A stretch of 64,000 nucleotides of DNA from Serratia sarumanii (GCF_029962605.1 NZ_CP124750.1:1674001-1738000); one strand, 5' to 3'. Counted from the first letter of the stretch, positions 7,870 to 17,886 are shown. Notes: generated from the sequence alone by a model not told the origin. Translations and numbers: made by a program.

Positions 7870-8163
7870 GGAGGATAACTTATTGTTTACCAGTAAGTGC
7901 TTGATATAGATAACTATAAGAGATAGATTCAGCCTTAAAACGACGTTATAAATCACCACCAGCGGAAGGCAAAGCGAACCATCGTTCGGCGGCGTTCATT
8001 CTAGACGCTATGACCGATGACAGCCAGCACAGAAAGCTGATTTCCTGCGCCGCCGTGCGCATTTAACTCTCTTTTGACCAAGGAAAAAATTCGGTTCAGC
8101 GTCACCGCGCGGGTGAGCGGGCCGATTTCTATTGATGCGGTAATTGGGTGGGGGAGAATTCGC

Positions 8164-8553
8164 ATGACGAGTTATAGATATTGGCTGGGCATTCTCAGCT
8201 GTTTTCTGTTGTTCAGCCTGGTGTTTCTCGGCCAGCAAACCGGCCTGTTCGGCAGCACCGATCATGAGCACCACGGCGAAACCGGCCTGCTGCTGTTTGT
8301 GATCCCCGGTGCGATCGCCAGCTATCTGTCGAGCCGCAAGCGGCTGCTTTGCCCGCTGCTCGGCGCGCTGTATGCGCTGCCGCTGTGCCTGTTGATCCGC
8401 CACTTCTGGCTGACGCCGTCCTCTTCGTTCTGGCAGGAGCTGGCGTACGCCACCAGCGCGGTGTTCTGGTGCGTGTTCGGCGCGATGCTGATGCTGTTCG
8501 CCCTCGGCCTGTTGCAGACGCTGCAGCAGCTGCACCGGCGGCAGCGGCAATAA
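8164..8553 (+). CDS. ybjM: YbjM inner-membrane protein
   Basis: A 129-residue protein with about four hydrophobic segments (WLGILSCFLLFSLVFL, TGLLLFVIPGAIASYL, LLGALYALPLCLLI, FWCVFGAMLMLFALGLL). The FWQELAY..SAVFWC stretch is shared with E. coli YbjM. The frame is open from 8074, but ATG 8164 gives the conserved N-terminus. It is divergent from ybjL and convergent with grxA, the same layout as E. coli. Function unknown. Confidence 0.88.
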   Translation: MTSYRYWLGILSCFLLFSLVFLGQQTGLFGSTDHEHHGETGLLLFVIPGAIASYLSSRKRLLCPLLGALYALPLCLLIRHFWLTPSSSFWQELAYATSAVFWCVFGAMLMLFALGLLQTLQQLHRRQRQ

Positions 8554-8579
8554 AAAAAGGCGCGTTAAGCGCCTTTTTT
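8552..8579. terminator. bidirectional terminator between ybjM and grxA
   Basis: AAAAAAAGGCGC, loop GTTAA, GCGCCTTTTTT: a GC stem (8559-8563 with 8569-8573) flanked by A and T runs, placed between two convergent genes, so it can end transcripts from both sides. Confidence 0.9.
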
Positions 8580-8598
8580 GTCTTTGTCGTTCAAAAGT

Positions 8599-8862
8599 TT
8601 ACTGGAACAGGTTCAGGTGTTCTTTGGCGTAAGCTTCGAAATCGGTGCAACCGCCGATGTGCTTCTCATCCAGGAAGATCTGCGGCACGGTTTCAACCGG
8701 TTTGCCGACGGTTTTTTCCAGATCGGCCTTGGTGATGCCTTCCGCGTGGATGTCAACGTAACGGAAGTTGAAATCGTCGCGTTCTTCAGTCAGTTTTTCC
8801 GCCAGTTCTTTAGCGCGGACACAATAAGGACAGCCAGGACGCCCGAAGATTACTGCAAACAT
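8599..8862 (-). CDS. grxA: glutaredoxin 1
   Basis: An 87-residue thioredoxin-fold protein with the dithiol active site CPYC at residues 11-14, the cis-proline TVPQIF segment and the glutathione-binding GGCTDFE. It reduces disulfides such as that of ribonucleotide reductase and OxyR, using glutathione. The ATG at 8862 follows an aaggag ribosome site; the longer open frame is not conserved. In E. coli the gene is under OxyR control; I could not identify an OxyR site with confidence here. Confidence 0.96.
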   Translation of the reverse strand: MFAVIFGRPGCPYCVRAKELAEKLTEERDDFNFRYVDIHAEGITKADLEKTVGKPVETVPQIFLDEKHIGGCTDFEAYAKEHLNLFQ

Positions 8863-9092
8863 GCAACGCTCCTTAATTGGATTTTCAATAAATTGTTCGC
8901 TACCGCAACGACATCCCGTCACCGAAAAAGTCATTACCTGCGTCAGATGGTGCCTACTATGCCCGTTGAGCCGGCGAAAAAAAAGCAGGAATTACCTGTT
9001 AGTTTGATTCATGTAACCAATTAGTCTGCCGGGACTGTCGCCGCCGACGGGAATTCACTACACTGGAGGCAGACCTTCTGGAGAAGAAAAAT

Positions 9093-9395
9093 ATGCGTTC
9101 ATTCGGTGACTTACCGCGCCCGGTGCTGGTGTTGGAAGGGCTGGGCATCGTGATGCTGGTGCTGGCCTACCTCAGCATTCACGGGCACCTGCAGCTGCCG
9201 GGCTGGCTGGCTTCGCAGCAGGCGGCGGTCGGCATGATTTTCCTCGGCGTGGCGCTGATGGTGCCGGCGGCGGCGTTTCTGGTGTGGCGCGTGGTGCAGG
9301 GCTTTGGGCCGCTGATGCGCGGCGGGTTGCCGCCGGAAAACGATCGCCGCAAACCGCAATCGAAAGATAATCAGGACAGCGATCCGCGCGCCTGA
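9093..9395 (+). CDS. ybjC: YbjC, DUF1418 membrane protein
   Basis: A 100-residue protein with two membrane helices (VLEGLGIVMLVLAYLSI and VGMIFLGVALMVPAAAFLVW) and a charged C-terminal tail. It matches E. coli YbjC in length, the LP-P-VL-LE start and position next to grxA. A ribosome site (ggagaag) precedes the ATG. In E. coli the nitroreductase gene nfsA follows; here rimK follows directly after 54 bases. Function unknown. Confidence 0.85.
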   Translation: MRSFGDLPRPVLVLEGLGIVMLVLAYLSIHGHLQLPGWLASQQAAVGMIFLGVALMVPAAAFLVWRVVQGFGPLMRGGLPPENDRRKPQSKDNQDSDPRA

Positions 9396-9413
9396 GCGCC
9401 GCGGCCGCTAACC

Positions 9414-9430
9414 CGCCTGCCGGGCAGGCG
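9414..9430. other. short hairpin between ybjC and rimK
   Basis: CGCCTGC (9414-9420) and GCAGGCG (9424-9430) pair with a 3-base loop in the 54-bp ybjC-rimK gap. No T-run follows, so it may be an mRNA structure or a trace of the deletion that removed nfsA. Confidence 0.4.
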
Positions 9431-9449
9431 TTGGCCTTTGGGGTGACGA

Positions 9450-10352
9450 GTGAAAATTGCCATTCTTTCTCGCGACGGAACGCTCTACTCATGCAAGCGG
9501 CTGCGTGAAGCGGCGGAAGATCGCGGGCACAGCATCGATATCATCGATCCGCTCTCCTGCTACATGAACATCAATCCGGCGGCGCCGACCATTCATTATC
9601 GCGGCCGCCAACTGGAGCGTTACGATGCGGTGATCCCGCGCATCGGCTCCGCCATCACCTTTTATGGCACGGCGGTGCTGCGCCAGTTCGAGCTGCTCGG
9701 CAGCTACCCGCTAAACGAATCCGTGGCCATTACCCGCGCCCGCGACAAGCTGCGTTCGCTGCAGCTGCTGGCGCGGCAGGGCATCGATCTGCCGATTACC
9801 GGCTTTGCCCATTCGCCGGACGATACCGGCGACCTGATCGAACTGGTCGGCGGCGCGCCGTTGGTGGTCAAGCTGGTGGAAGGCACGCAGGGCATCGGCG
9901 TGGTGCTGGCGGAAACCCGCCAGGCGGCGGAAAGCGTGATCGACGCCTTTCGCGGGCTGAACGCCCACATCCTGGTGCAGGAATACGTGCGTGAAGCGCA
10001 GGGGCGCGACGTGCGCTGTTTGGTGGTCGGCGGCCGGGTGGTGGCCGCCATCGAACGGCAGGCCAAGCCGGGCGAGTTTCGCTCCAACCTGCACCGCGGC
10101 GGCACCGCCCGCAAGGTGACCATCACCGCCAGGGAGCGGGCGATCGCGGTGAAAGCGGCCAGTACGCTGGGGCTGGACGTCGCCGGGGTGGATATCCTGC
10201 GCGCCGAGCGCGGCCCGCTGGTGATGGAGGTCAACGCGTCGCCGGGGCTCGAAGGCGTGGAAACCACCACCGGGCTGGACATCGCCGGCATGATGATCGA
10301 ATACATTGAGCAGCGCGGCCGGCCGGGCTTTCGCCTGAAATCCGGCGGTTGA
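9450..10352 (+). CDS. rimK: ribosomal protein S6 glutamate ligase RimK
   Basis: A 300-residue ATP-grasp enzyme that adds glutamates to the C-terminus of ribosomal protein S6. Visible are the N-terminal [18 protein letters not shown], the ATP-grasp lid [26 protein letters not shown], and the metal-binding [12 protein letters not shown] near the end. The start is GTG at 9450 and the length equals E. coli RimK. It lies between ybjC and ybjN as in E. coli apart from the missing nfsA. Confidence 0.96.
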   Translation: MKIAILSRDGTLYSCKRLREAAEDRGHSIDIIDPLSCYMNINPAAPTIHYRGRQLERYDAVIPRIGSAITFYGTAVLRQFELLGSYPLNESVAITRARDKLRSLQLLARQGIDLPITGFAHSPDDTGDLIELVGGAPLVVKLVEGTQGIGVVLAETRQAAESVIDAFRGLNAHILVQEYVREAQGRDVRCLVVGGRVVAAIERQAKPGEFRSNLHRGGTARKVTITARERAIAVKAASTLGLDVAGVDILRAERGPLVMEVNASPGLEGVETTTGLDIAGMMIEYIEQRGRPGFRLKSGG

Positions 10353-10487
10353 CGGGTGGGCGGCGCGCTTTTCCCGCCGTGCAATATCTGAATTAGTGAA
10401 TTAAGCCGCATTGATCGTGGCGTATCGGGTGAATATTCCGTAAGCTATGCGCCTTTTCGCGTATTGAATATTGTGAGGCTGGTTATT

Positions 10488-10967
10488 ATGGATTCACTCA
10501 TTGTCCCCGATTTGGCGCTGTTGCGGCGCTGGCTGGATCAGTCGGGCATCTCTTTCTTTGAGTGCGATTCCTGCCAGGCGCTGCACCTGCCGCACATGCA
10601 GAACTTCGACGGCGTGTTCGACGCCAAGATAGATCTGGTGGACAACGTCATTCTGTTTTCCGCGCTGGCCGAGGTGAAGCCGACCGCGCTGATCCCGTTG
10701 GTGGCGGACCTGAGCCAGATCAACGCCAGTTCGCTGACCATCAAGGCGTTCGTCGACATTCAGGACGACAACCTGCCGAAGCTGATCGTCTGCCAGTCGT
10801 TGAGCGTGGCGGTCGGCATCACCTACGAGCAGTTTACCCACTTCATGCAGCAGGGCGAAGAGCAGGTCTCGATGGTGATCCTCGAGGCGCGGGCGAACGA
10901 TCTGCTGTTTATGGGTGATGAAGAAGAGATCCCCGCTGGCGCCGTGCGTCAGCCGATGCTGCACTGA
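10488..10967 (+). CDS. ybjN: YbjN, sensory-transduction-like regulator protein
   Basis: A 159-residue cytoplasmic protein almost identical in its core to E. coli YbjN (SFFECDSCQALHLPHMQNFDG, FDAKIDLVDNVILFSA). The ATG at 10488, after a gaggct site, gives the conserved N-terminus; the frame is open from 10464. In E. coli overproduction affects motility and stress responses; the biochemical role is unknown. Confidence 0.92.
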   Translation: MDSLIVPDLALLRRWLDQSGISFFECDSCQALHLPHMQNFDGVFDAKIDLVDNVILFSALAEVKPTALIPLVADLSQINASSLTIKAFVDIQDDNLPKLIVCQSLSVAVGITYEQFTHFMQQGEEQVSMVILEARANDLLFMGDEEEIPAGAVRQPMLH

Positions 10968-11373
10968 TCCTCGTCGTACCTTAAGCATGCCGTCGCTCCG
11001 GCGGCATGCTGCCGTTATTCCCCTCCGCAATAAAATATTCTGCACTTTGGCCTTTGCCGCCCGATCTTTCTCGCCTTTTGTGCCGTTAATGGCGTATCAC
11101 ATAGAGAAAAACTGCATAAAAAATCGATAAAAGGCGTTTTTTACCCTGGGGGCTGGCGGGTTGCGATGGCAGCGGCTATGCTGCTGATTCTGCAAAGGGC
11201 TTGCGATTTCCCTTGTGGCCACGCGAGCAGGGCAGTGAAAAAAGGCGCATACAATCATATGCATAGCCATTCAGTTCGCGGTTGCAACGATTGCGCTCGA
11301 TCAGGAAAGGTTTTGTATCGCTGCAGATACAAGTTCAATTCTATGATTCACCCTGTTTTGGAGGAAGTTACGG
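10968..11373. other. ybjN-potF intergenic region, 406 bp
   Basis: No convincing gene is seen. It holds the hairpin after ybjN and, close to potF, an inverted repeat TTGTATC (11313-11319) / GATACAA (11326-11332) about 40 bases before the potF ATG, in what would be the potF leader RNA. The length fits a separate potF promoter with regulatory sites, but no site was assigned. Confidence 0.5.
10985..11009. other. hairpin downstream of ybjN
   Basis: GCATGCCG (10985-10992) and CGGCATGC (11002-11009) form an 8-bp stem with a 9-base loop 18 bases after the ybjN stop. There is no clean T-run, so termination would be weak. Confidence 0.5.
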
Positions 11374-12483
11374 ATGGTCACCCAACGTAAAAAGTGGTTA
11401 TCGGGTGTGGTTGCCGGCCTGTTGATGGCCGCGTCCGTCACGGCGTCAGCCGAAGAGAAAACGCTGCACGTGTATAACTGGTCCGACTATATCGCGCCGG
11501 ATACCCTGGCCAAATTCCAGAAAGAAACCGGCATCAAGGTGGTGTACGACGTCTTTGACTCCAACGAAGTGTTGGAAGGCAAATTGATGGCGGGCAGCAC
11601 CGGTTATGATCTGGTGGTTCCTTCATCCAACTTCCTCGAGCGCCAGTCGCAGGCCGGCATCTTCGAGCCGCTCGACAAGAGCAAAATGCCCAACTACAAG
11701 AATCTCGATCCCGAGATGCTGAAGCTGGTGGCGCACAATGACAAGGACAACAAATACGGCATCCCTTACCTGATGGTGACCACCGGCATCGGCTACAATG
11801 TCGACAAGGTGAAGGCGGCATTGGGCAAAGACGCGCCGGTCGACAGCTGGGATCTGATCCTCAAGCCGGAAAACCTCGAGAAGCTGAAAAGCTGCGGCGT
11901 CTCCTTCCTCGATGCGCCGAGCGAGGTCTACGCCACCGTGCTGCACTACCTGGGCAAAGATCCCAACAGCACCAACGCGGCGGACTATACCGGCGCGGCT
12001 AACGATCTGCTGCTGAAGCTGCGGCCGAACATCCGTTACTTCCACTCGTCTCAATACATCAACGATCTGGCGAACGGTGATATCTGCGTGGCGATCGGCT
12101 GGTCGGGCGACGTGATGCAGGCGGCCAACCGCGCCAAAGAGGCGAAGAACGGCGTGAACGTGGCCTACGCGATCCCGAAAGAAGGGGCGCTGACCTACTT
12201 TGACATGTTCGCCATGCCGGCGGACGCCAAGAACAAAGACGCCGCGTACCAGTTCCTGAACTTCCTGATGAAACCTGACGTGATGGCGGGCATCAGCAAC
12301 TATGTCTATTACGCCAATGCGGTGAAGGACTCTACGCCGCTGGTGAACGCTGAGGTGCGCAATAACCCGAACGTCTATCCGCCGGCCGATCTGCGCGCCA
12401 AGCTGTTCACGCTTAACGTACAGTCGCCGAAGCTGGACCGTGTCATTACCCGCGCATGGACTAAAGTTAAAAGCGGGAAGTGA
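11374..12483 (+). CDS. potF: putrescine-binding periplasmic protein PotF
   Basis: A 369-residue solute-binding protein with a Sec signal peptide (RKKWLSGVVAGLLMA, cleavage after ASA near residue 26). The mature start LHVYNWSDYIAPDTL and the YNVDKVKAALG and GWSGDVMQA segments are typical of PotF/PotD polyamine binders. It captures putrescine for the PotGHI transporter encoded directly downstream. A strong ribosome site (ggagga) precedes the ATG. Length and order are as in E. coli. Confidence 0.96.
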   Translation: MVTQRKKWLSGVVAGLLMAASVTASAEEKTLHVYNWSDYIAPDTLAKFQKETGIKVVYDVFDSNEVLEGKLMAGSTGYDLVVPSSNFLERQSQAGIFEPLDKSKMPNYKNLDPEMLKLVAHNDKDNKYGIPYLMVTTGIGYNVDKVKAALGKDAPVDSWDLILKPENLEKLKSCGVSFLDAPSEVYATVLHYLGKDPNSTNAADYTGAANDLLLKLRPNIRYFHSSQYINDLANGDICVAIGWSGDVMQAANRAKEAKNGVNVAYAIPKEGALTYFDMFAMPADAKNKDAAYQFLNFLMKPDVMAGISNYVYYANAVKDSTPLVNAEVRNNPNVYPPADLRAKLFTLNVQSPKLDRVITRAWTKVKSGK

Positions 12484-12605
12484 TGATGGGGGGATATCCC
12501 CCATCGTCGGTAAACCGGCAGGCGGGCGCTCCCCGCCTGCATTGCCGTTTTGGGCCACGGCGCTCGCCGTGGTTTTGTGCCGCTTTACGCCGGAGAGCAC
12601 CCCGA

Positions 12606-13739
12606 TTGAACGACGCCATCCCTCGTCCTCAAGCCAAGTCGCAGAAGGTCTTCACCCCTCTGCTGGAAATTCGTAACCTCACTAAAACCTTCGACGGGCA
12701 GAATGCGGTCGAAGACGTCAGCCTTACCATCTACAAGGGCGAGATCTTTGCGCTGCTTGGCCCGTCCGGCTGCGGCAAGTCCACCTTGCTGCGCATGCTG
12801 GCCGGCTTCGAGCAGCCTTCGGAAGGGCAGATCGTGCTCGATGGGCAGGATATGTCGCACGTGCCGCCGTACCAGCGGCCGATCAACATGATGTTTCAGT
12901 CTTACGCGCTGTTCCCGCACATGACGGTAGAGCAGAACATCGCCTTCGGCCTGAAACAGGACAAAATGCCGCGGGCGGAAATCGCCGAACGGGTGGCGGA
13001 AATGCTGGCGCTGGTGCACATGCAGGAGTACGCCAAGCGCAAGCCGCACCAGCTTTCCGGCGGCCAGCGGCAGCGGGTGGCGCTGGCGCGCAGCCTGGCC
13101 AAGCGGCCCAAACTGCTGCTGCTGGATGAGCCGATGGGCGCGCTGGACAAGAAGCTGCGCGATCGCATGCAGTTGGAAGTGACCGACATTCTCGAGCGCG
13201 TCGGCGTCACCTGCGTGATGGTGACGCACGATCAGGAAGAGGCGATGACCATGGCGGGGCGCATCGCCATCATGAACCGCGGCAAGTTCGTGCAGATCGG
13301 CGAGCCGGAAGAGATCTACGAGCATCCGAACAGCCGCTTCAGCGCCGAATTTATCGGCTCGGTCAACGTCTTCGACTGCGTATTGCAGGAGCGGCACGAT
13401 GACGCGCTGATCCTGCAAAGCCCCGGATTGCGCCATGCGATCAAAGTCGATCCGGACGCCTCGGTGGTGGACGGCGTGCCGATCCAGGTGGCGCTGCGGC
13501 CGGAAAAGATCCTGCTGTGCGAACAGGTGCCGGAAGACGGCTGCAACTTCGCGGTGGGAGAAGTTGCGCATATTTCCTACCTGGGCGATCTGTCCATTTA
13601 TCACGTGAAGCTGCACAGCGGGCAGATTATCAGCGCCCAGCTGCAAAACGGCCACCGTTTCCGCAAGGGGATGCCGACCTGGGGCGATGAAGTGCGTCTG
13701 TGCTGGGAAACCGACAGCTGCGTAGTGTTGACGGTGTAG
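12606..13739 (+). CDS. potG: putrescine ABC transporter ATP-binding subunit PotG
   Basis: A 377-residue ATPase energising putrescine uptake. Walker [10 protein letters not shown] is at about residues 52-60, the signature [15 protein letters not shown] and Walker [13 protein letters not shown] follow, and a C-terminal TOBE domain carries regulation. The start is a TTG at 12606 after ggagag, giving the conserved [11 protein letters not shown]-terminus and exactly the E. coli length; the in-frame ATG upstream would add 42 non-conserved residues. It is the second gene of potFGHI. Confidence 0.96.
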   Translation: MNDAIPRPQAKSQKVFTPLLEIRNLTKTFDGQNAVEDVSLTIYKGEIFALLGPSGCGKSTLLRMLAGFEQPSEGQIVLDGQDMSHVPPYQRPINMMFQSYALFPHMTVEQNIAFGLKQDKMPRAEIAERVAEMLALVHMQEYAKRKPHQLSGGQRQRVALARSLAKRPKLLLLDEPMGALDKKLRDRMQLEVTDILERVGVTCVMVTHDQEEAMTMAGRIAIMNRGKFVQIGEPEEIYEHPNSRFSAEFIGSVNVFDCVLQERHDDALILQSPGLRHAIKVDPDASVVDGVPIQVALRPEKILLCEQVPEDGCNFAVGEVAHISYLGDLSIYHVKLHSGQIISAQLQNGHRFRKGMPTWGDEVRLCWETDSCVVLTV

Positions 13740-13763
13740 TGGAGCCGGTGAGGAGTAACCCGT

Positions 13764-14726
13764 ATGACCCTGCTTTCTGAACGCACGCCGGAACCGCCGG
13801 CCAAAACGCCCGGCACCCTCAAGGCGCTGTTCCACCGCCTGCTGATGGCTCACGGCCGCAAGCTGGTGATCGCGCTGCCGTATTTATGGCTGACGCTGCT
13901 GTTCATGCTGCCGTTCCTGATCGTGTTCAAGATCAGCCTGGCGGAGCTGGCGCTGGCGGTGCCGCCTTACACCGAGCTGATGAGCTGGGTGGACGGCAAG
14001 CTGAACATCGCGCTCAACTTTGCCAACTACCTGCAGCTGACCGACGATCCGCTGTATATCGACGCCTACCTGCAGTCGCTGCGCGTGGCGGCGGTCTCGA
14101 CGCTGTGCTGCCTGATCATCGGCTATCCGCTGGCCTGGGCGGTGGCCCACAGCAAGGCGTCAACCCGCAACATTCTGCTGCTGCTGGTGATCCTGCCTTC
14201 CTGGACCTCGTTCCTGATCCGCGTCTATGCCTGGATGGGTATTCTGAAAAACAACGGTATTCTGAATAACTTTCTGATGTGGCTGGGGGTGATCGACCAG
14301 CCTCTGGTGATCCTGCACACCAACCTGGCGGTGTATATCGGCATCGTTTATTCCTATCTGCCGTTTATGGTGCTGCCGATCTACACGGCGCTGATCCGGC
14401 TGGATTACTCGCTGGTGGAGGCGTCGCTGGATCTGGGGGCCCGGCCGCTGAAAACCTTCTTCAGCGTGATCGTGCCGCTGACGCGCGGCGGGATTATCGC
14501 CGGTTCGATGCTGGTGTTCATTCCGGCGGTGGGCGAATTCGTGATCCCGGAACTGCTCGGTGGACCGGACAGCATCATGATCGGCCGTGTGCTGTGGCAG
14601 GAGTTCTTCAATAACCGCGACTGGCCGGTGGCCTCGGCGGTCGCTACCATCATGCTTCTGTTGCTGATCGTGCCAATTTTGTGGTTCCACAAACACCAGA
14701 ACAAGGAAATGGGAGGGCAGGCATGA
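13764..14726 (+). CDS. potH: putrescine ABC transporter permease PotH
   Basis: A 320-residue inner-membrane permease with six predicted helices. The EAA loop for contact with PotG is seen as EASLDLGARPLKTFFSVIVPL about residues 213-233. With PotI it forms the putrescine channel. Its stop overlaps the potI start (ATGA), so the two subunits are translationally coupled. Confidence 0.96.
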   Translation: MTLLSERTPEPPAKTPGTLKALFHRLLMAHGRKLVIALPYLWLTLLFMLPFLIVFKISLAELALAVPPYTELMSWVDGKLNIALNFANYLQLTDDPLYIDAYLQSLRVAAVSTLCCLIIGYPLAWAVAHSKASTRNILLLLVILPSWTSFLIRVYAWMGILKNNGILNNFLMWLGVIDQPLVILHTNLAVYIGIVYSYLPFMVLPIYTALIRLDYSLVEASLDLGARPLKTFFSVIVPLTRGGIIAGSMLVFIPAVGEFVIPELLGGPDSIMIGRVLWQEFFNNRDWPVASAVATIMLLLLIVPILWFHKHQNKEMGGQA

Positions 14727-15568
14727 ACAACTTGCCGGTAGTGCGTTCACCGTGGCGTATCGCCATCCTGACGATCGGCTTTACCTTCCTGTATGCGCCG
14801 ATGCTGATGCTGGTGATCTACTCCTTCAACAGCTCCAAGCTGGTGACGGTGTGGGCCGGCTGGTCCACGCGCTGGTATACCGAACTGTTCCACGACTCGG
14901 CGATGATCAGCGCGGTGGGGCTCAGCCTGACCATCGCCGCCGCCTCCGCCACCGCCGCGGTGGTACTGGGCGCCATCGCCGCGGTGGTGATGGTGCGCTT
15001 CGGCCGCTTTCGCGGTTCGACCGGCTTCGCGTTTATGCTGACTGCGCCGCTGGTGATGCCGGACGTAATCACTGGCCTGTCGCTGCTGCTGCTGTTCGTG
15101 GCGATGGGGCACGCTTTCGGCTGGCCGTCGGAACGCGGCATGTTCACCATCTGGCTGGCGCATGTCACGTTCTGTACCGCTTACGTGGCGGTGGTGATCA
15201 GCGCGCGCCTGCGCGAGGTGGATCGCTCGATTGAAGAGGCGGCAATGGATCTGGGGGCGACGCCGCTGAAGGTGTTCTTCGTCATCACCTTGCCGATGAT
15301 CGCGCCGGCGCTGATCTCCGGCTGGATGCTGGCGTTTACCCTGTCGCTGGACGACCTGGTGATCGCCAGCTTCGTCTCTGGGCCGGGCGCCACCACGCTG
15401 CCGATGCTGGTGTTCTCCAGCGTGCGCATGGGGGTGAATCCGGAAATTAACGCGTTGGCCAGCCTGATCCTGCTGGTGGTGGGCATTCTCGGCCTGATCG
15501 CCTGGTGGTTTATGGCGCGCTCGGAAAAACAACGATCGCGCGAATTGCAGCGGGCGGCCCGTAGCTGA
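14723..15568 (+). CDS. potI: putrescine ABC transporter permease PotI
   Basis: A 281-residue permease, the same length as in E. coli, with six helices and the EAA loop EEAAMDLGATPLKVFFV. It pairs with PotH. ATG 14723 within the end of potH, after a ggaggg site, gives the conserved MNNLPVVRSPWR start. It is the last gene of the pot operon. Confidence 0.96.
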   Translation: MNNLPVVRSPWRIAILTIGFTFLYAPMLMLVIYSFNSSKLVTVWAGWSTRWYTELFHDSAMISAVGLSLTIAAASATAAVVLGAIAAVVMVRFGRFRGSTGFAFMLTAPLVMPDVITGLSLLLLFVAMGHAFGWPSERGMFTIWLAHVTFCTAYVAVVISARLREVDRSIEEAAMDLGATPLKVFFVITLPMIAPALISGWMLAFTLSLDDLVIASFVSGPGATTLPMLVFSSVRMGVNPEINALASLILLVVGILGLIAWWFMARSEKQRSRELQRAARS

Positions 15569-15672
15569 ATCGTAACAAACCTGCTATTTTTGCAATCAAT
15601 AAGTATTGCAACTAACTACCTGACTTTACATGCGCCATCTGTATTGGTGGCGCGTCGTAGCGGAACACGGAT

Positions 15673-16152
15673 ATGTCAGACATGCTGAAAAGCGGGCAGG
15701 GAATGGGATCGACTTCGGATGCGCCAGTGCCGGTGATGGTGGCGGGTACCGCCATGGTCGCGATCAAGTGTATCAGCGTGGTGCTGCTGTTGGGCGAACT
15801 GGGCGTCGACGGCGCGCAGGAGTTCGTCAACACCAGCGCGCAGGCGTGGGATTCTACCTTTATCTTTCTGGCCGGCCTGCTGCTGCTGTGCCTGCAAATC
15901 AGCTGCGGCTTTGCCGTGATGCGCGGCCGCAACTGGGGGCGCTGGGGGTATGTGGCCTGCCAATGCATCGTGGTGCTTTACCTGCTGTTGGCCACCATCG
16001 GCAGCGTCTTTCCCGAGGTGTTCACCGTGGAAGGGGAAACCAGCGGCCAAATCCTGCACGTTCTGATCCTGCAAAAGATCCCCGACGCGGTGATCCTGGC
16101 GTTGCTGTTTGTTCCCACCGCCAGCCGCCGCTTCTTCACCGCGCGCAAGTGA
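15673..16152 (+). CDS. ybjO: YbjO, DUF2593 inner-membrane protein
   Basis: A 159-residue protein with about four hydrophobic segments and the conserved C-terminal LQKIPDAVILALLFVP(T)xSRRFF stretch of E. coli YbjO. It lies between potI and rlmC as in E. coli. Function unknown. Confidence 0.88.
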   Translation: MSDMLKSGQGMGSTSDAPVPVMVAGTAMVAIKCISVVLLLGELGVDGAQEFVNTSAQAWDSTFIFLAGLLLLCLQISCGFAVMRGRNWGRWGYVACQCIVVLYLLLATIGSVFPEVFTVEGETSGQILHVLILQKIPDAVILALLFVPTASRRFFTARK

Positions 16153-16221
16153 GATTTTAGGCGCGCGGAGTGGTAAACTCTGCGCCCTTGATTCGTCATC
16201 CTGAACTTCACGGTAATCTTC

Positions 16222-17349
16222 ATGCATTGCGCTTTGTATACGGCGGGCACCTGCCGTTCCTGTCAGTGGCTGGAAAAGCCCTATCCGCAGCAACTGGCCG
16301 ACAAACAGCATCACCTGCACTCGTTGCTGGCCGGGCGCGACGTCGCGCAGTGGCTGCAGCCGGCGACGGGGGAACTGAGCGCATTTCGCAATAAAGCCAA
16401 GATGGTGGTCAGCGGCAGCGTGGAGCGCCCGCTGCTCGGCATGCTGCACCGTGACGGCACGCCGGTCGATCTGAGCGACTGCCCGCTGTATCCCGCCGGT
16501 TTTGCGCCGATGTTTACGGTGCTGAAAAGCTTCATCGCCCGCGCGGGCCTGACGCCGTACAACGTGGCGCGCAAACGCGGCGAGCTGAAGTACCTGCTGC
16601 TGACCGAAAGCACGCTCGACGGCGGCGTGATGCTGCGCTTCGTGCTGCGCTCGGAAACCAAGCTGGCGCAGCTGCGCGCCGCGCTGCCGTGGCTGCAGCA
16701 GCAGTTGCCGCAGCTCAAGGTGATCTCCGCCAATATTCAGCCGGTGCACATGGCGATCATGGAAGGGGAGCGCGAGATTGCGCTGACCGAACAGCAGGCG
16801 CTGGAGGAACGGTTCAATCAGGTGCCGCTGTTCATCCGCCCGCAAAGCTTCTTCCAGACCAACCCGCAGGTGGCCGCCGATCTGTATGCCACCGCCCGCG
16901 ACTGGGTGCGCGCGCTGGGTATCGACAGCATGTGGGATCTGTTCTGCGGCGTCGGCGGTTTCGGCCTGCACTGCGCGCAGCCGCAAACGCGGCTGACCGG
17001 CATCGAAATCAGCGCGGAAGCGATCGCCTGCGCGCGCCAGTCGGCGCAGCGGTTAGGGTTGTTGCACGTAGATTTTCAGGCGCTCGATTCCACCCGTTTC
17101 GCCACCGCCGAAGGCCAGGTGCCGCAGCTGGTGCTGGTCAACCCGCCGCGGCGCGGCATCGGCCAGGCGCTGTGCGACTATTTGAGCCGGATGGCGCCGG
17201 ACTATATTCTCTATTCGAGCTGCAACGCCGAGAGCATGGCGAAAGATATCGAGATGTTGCCGGGGTACCGCATCGAACGGGTGCAGCTGTTCGACATGTT
17301 CCCGCATACTGCGCACTACGAAGTGCTGACGCTGTTGGTGCGGCGTTAA
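16222..17349 (+). CDS. rlmC: 23S rRNA (uracil747-C5)-methyltransferase RlmC
   Basis: A 375-residue enzyme (E. coli length) that methylates U747 of 23S rRNA with SAM. The iron-sulfur cysteines are visible at the N-terminus (C3, then CRSC) and at LSDCPLYP. The SAM site is [14 protein letters not shown], and the catalytic cysteine is in the SSCNAESM motif near the end. Its stop codon overlaps by 4 bases the stop of the convergent toxin gene through a shared TTAA, a sign that the toxin module was inserted flush with rlmC. Confidence 0.96.
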   Translation: MHCALYTAGTCRSCQWLEKPYPQQLADKQHHLHSLLAGRDVAQWLQPATGELSAFRNKAKMVVSGSVERPLLGMLHRDGTPVDLSDCPLYPAGFAPMFTVLKSFIARAGLTPYNVARKRGELKYLLLTESTLDGGVMLRFVLRSETKLAQLRAALPWLQQQLPQLKVISANIQPVHMAIMEGEREIALTEQQALEERFNQVPLFIRPQSFFQTNPQVAADLYATARDWVRALGIDSMWDLFCGVGGFGLHCAQPQTRLTGIEISAEAIACARQSAQRLGLLHVDFQALDSTRFATAEGQVPQLVLVNPPRRGIGQALCDYLSRMAPDYILYSSCNAESMAKDIEMLPGYRIERVQLFDMFPHTAHYEVLTLLVRR

Positions 17350-17630
17350 AGGCGCTTTTTGGCAGCCGTGTAAGCCGCTGAACGTTCGCGTTTGCCCACA
17401 GACAGGACCAGAACCACGATCTCCGTTTCCATGACGCGATACACCAAACGAAAGCCGGATGCTCTGAGTTTGATTTTGTAGCAATCGGGCAAACCGGCGA
17501 GTTTGTTGGCAGGGACGTGGGGATTAACCAATACCGATACCAGCTTTTTTTTGAACTGTTCCCGGATCACCGGGGACAGTTTTTTAAATTCCTTCAGCGC
17601 ATGTTCTTCGAATTCAAGCTTATAAGTCAT
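17346..17630 (-). CDS. RelE/StbE-family toxin (type II toxin-antitoxin)
   Basis: A 94-residue protein closely following the RelE pattern: [45 protein letters not shown], and [10 protein letters not shown] at the end. RelE toxins cut mRNA in the ribosomal A site; the basic and arginine residues needed for this (for example in [10 protein letters not shown] and GKRER) are present. The start overlaps the upstream antitoxin gene by 11 bases. No counterpart exists at this place in E. coli. Confidence 0.92.
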   Translation of the reverse strand: MTYKLEFEEHALKEFKKLSPVIREQFKKKLVSVLVNPHVPANKLAGLPDCYKIKLRASGFRLVYRVMETEIVVLVLSVGKRERSAAYTAAKKRL

Positions 17631-17871
17631 CCAAATTGACCTTAATGCGTTTGCCGTTCATCCGTGAACGAACGATTTCAGCGAGTTCGATATCTTCCAG
17701 GTACTCCGCGATAGCCTCCCAGGTTTCCGGTGAGACGTAATATCCCGAAATCTTACCGTTGGTCAGGACGGCGACCGGCTGCCCTTGTGCCTCTTTAAGG
17801 GCGGCGTTGGGCGATTTCTTAAAATCGCTGATGCTGACTGCGGAATCGGCAAGAATGGGTTGAACCGTCAT
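17620..17871 (-). CDS. antitoxin with Phd-like N-terminus and RelB-like C-terminus (StbD type)
   Basis: An 83-residue antitoxin. The N-terminal half (SISDFKKSPNAALKEAQGQPVAVLTNGKISGYYVSPE) is a Phd/YefM-type DNA-binding fold; the C-terminal tail ([22 protein letters not shown]) resembles the toxin-wrapping end of RelB. ATG 17871 follows a ggataac site; the longer open frame upstream runs through the operator and is unlikely. The antitoxin gene comes first, as usual, and is probably autoregulated through the adjacent inverted repeat. Confidence 0.88.
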   Translation of the reverse strand: MTVQPILADSAVSISDFKKSPNAALKEAQGQPVAVLTNGKISGYYVSPETWEAIAEYLEDIELAEIVRSRMNGKRIKVNLDDL

Positions 17872-17886
17872 GATGTTATCCTTGAT

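Noticed and set aside
7870..7959. N-terminal extension of ybjL to 7959
   Set aside because: The extra 30 residues are not shared with E. coli YbjL; the GTG at 7869 gives the conserved start.
8863..9092. OxyR site for grxA
   Set aside because: Expected from E. coli, but no arrangement of ATAG/CTAT elements at proper spacing was seen.
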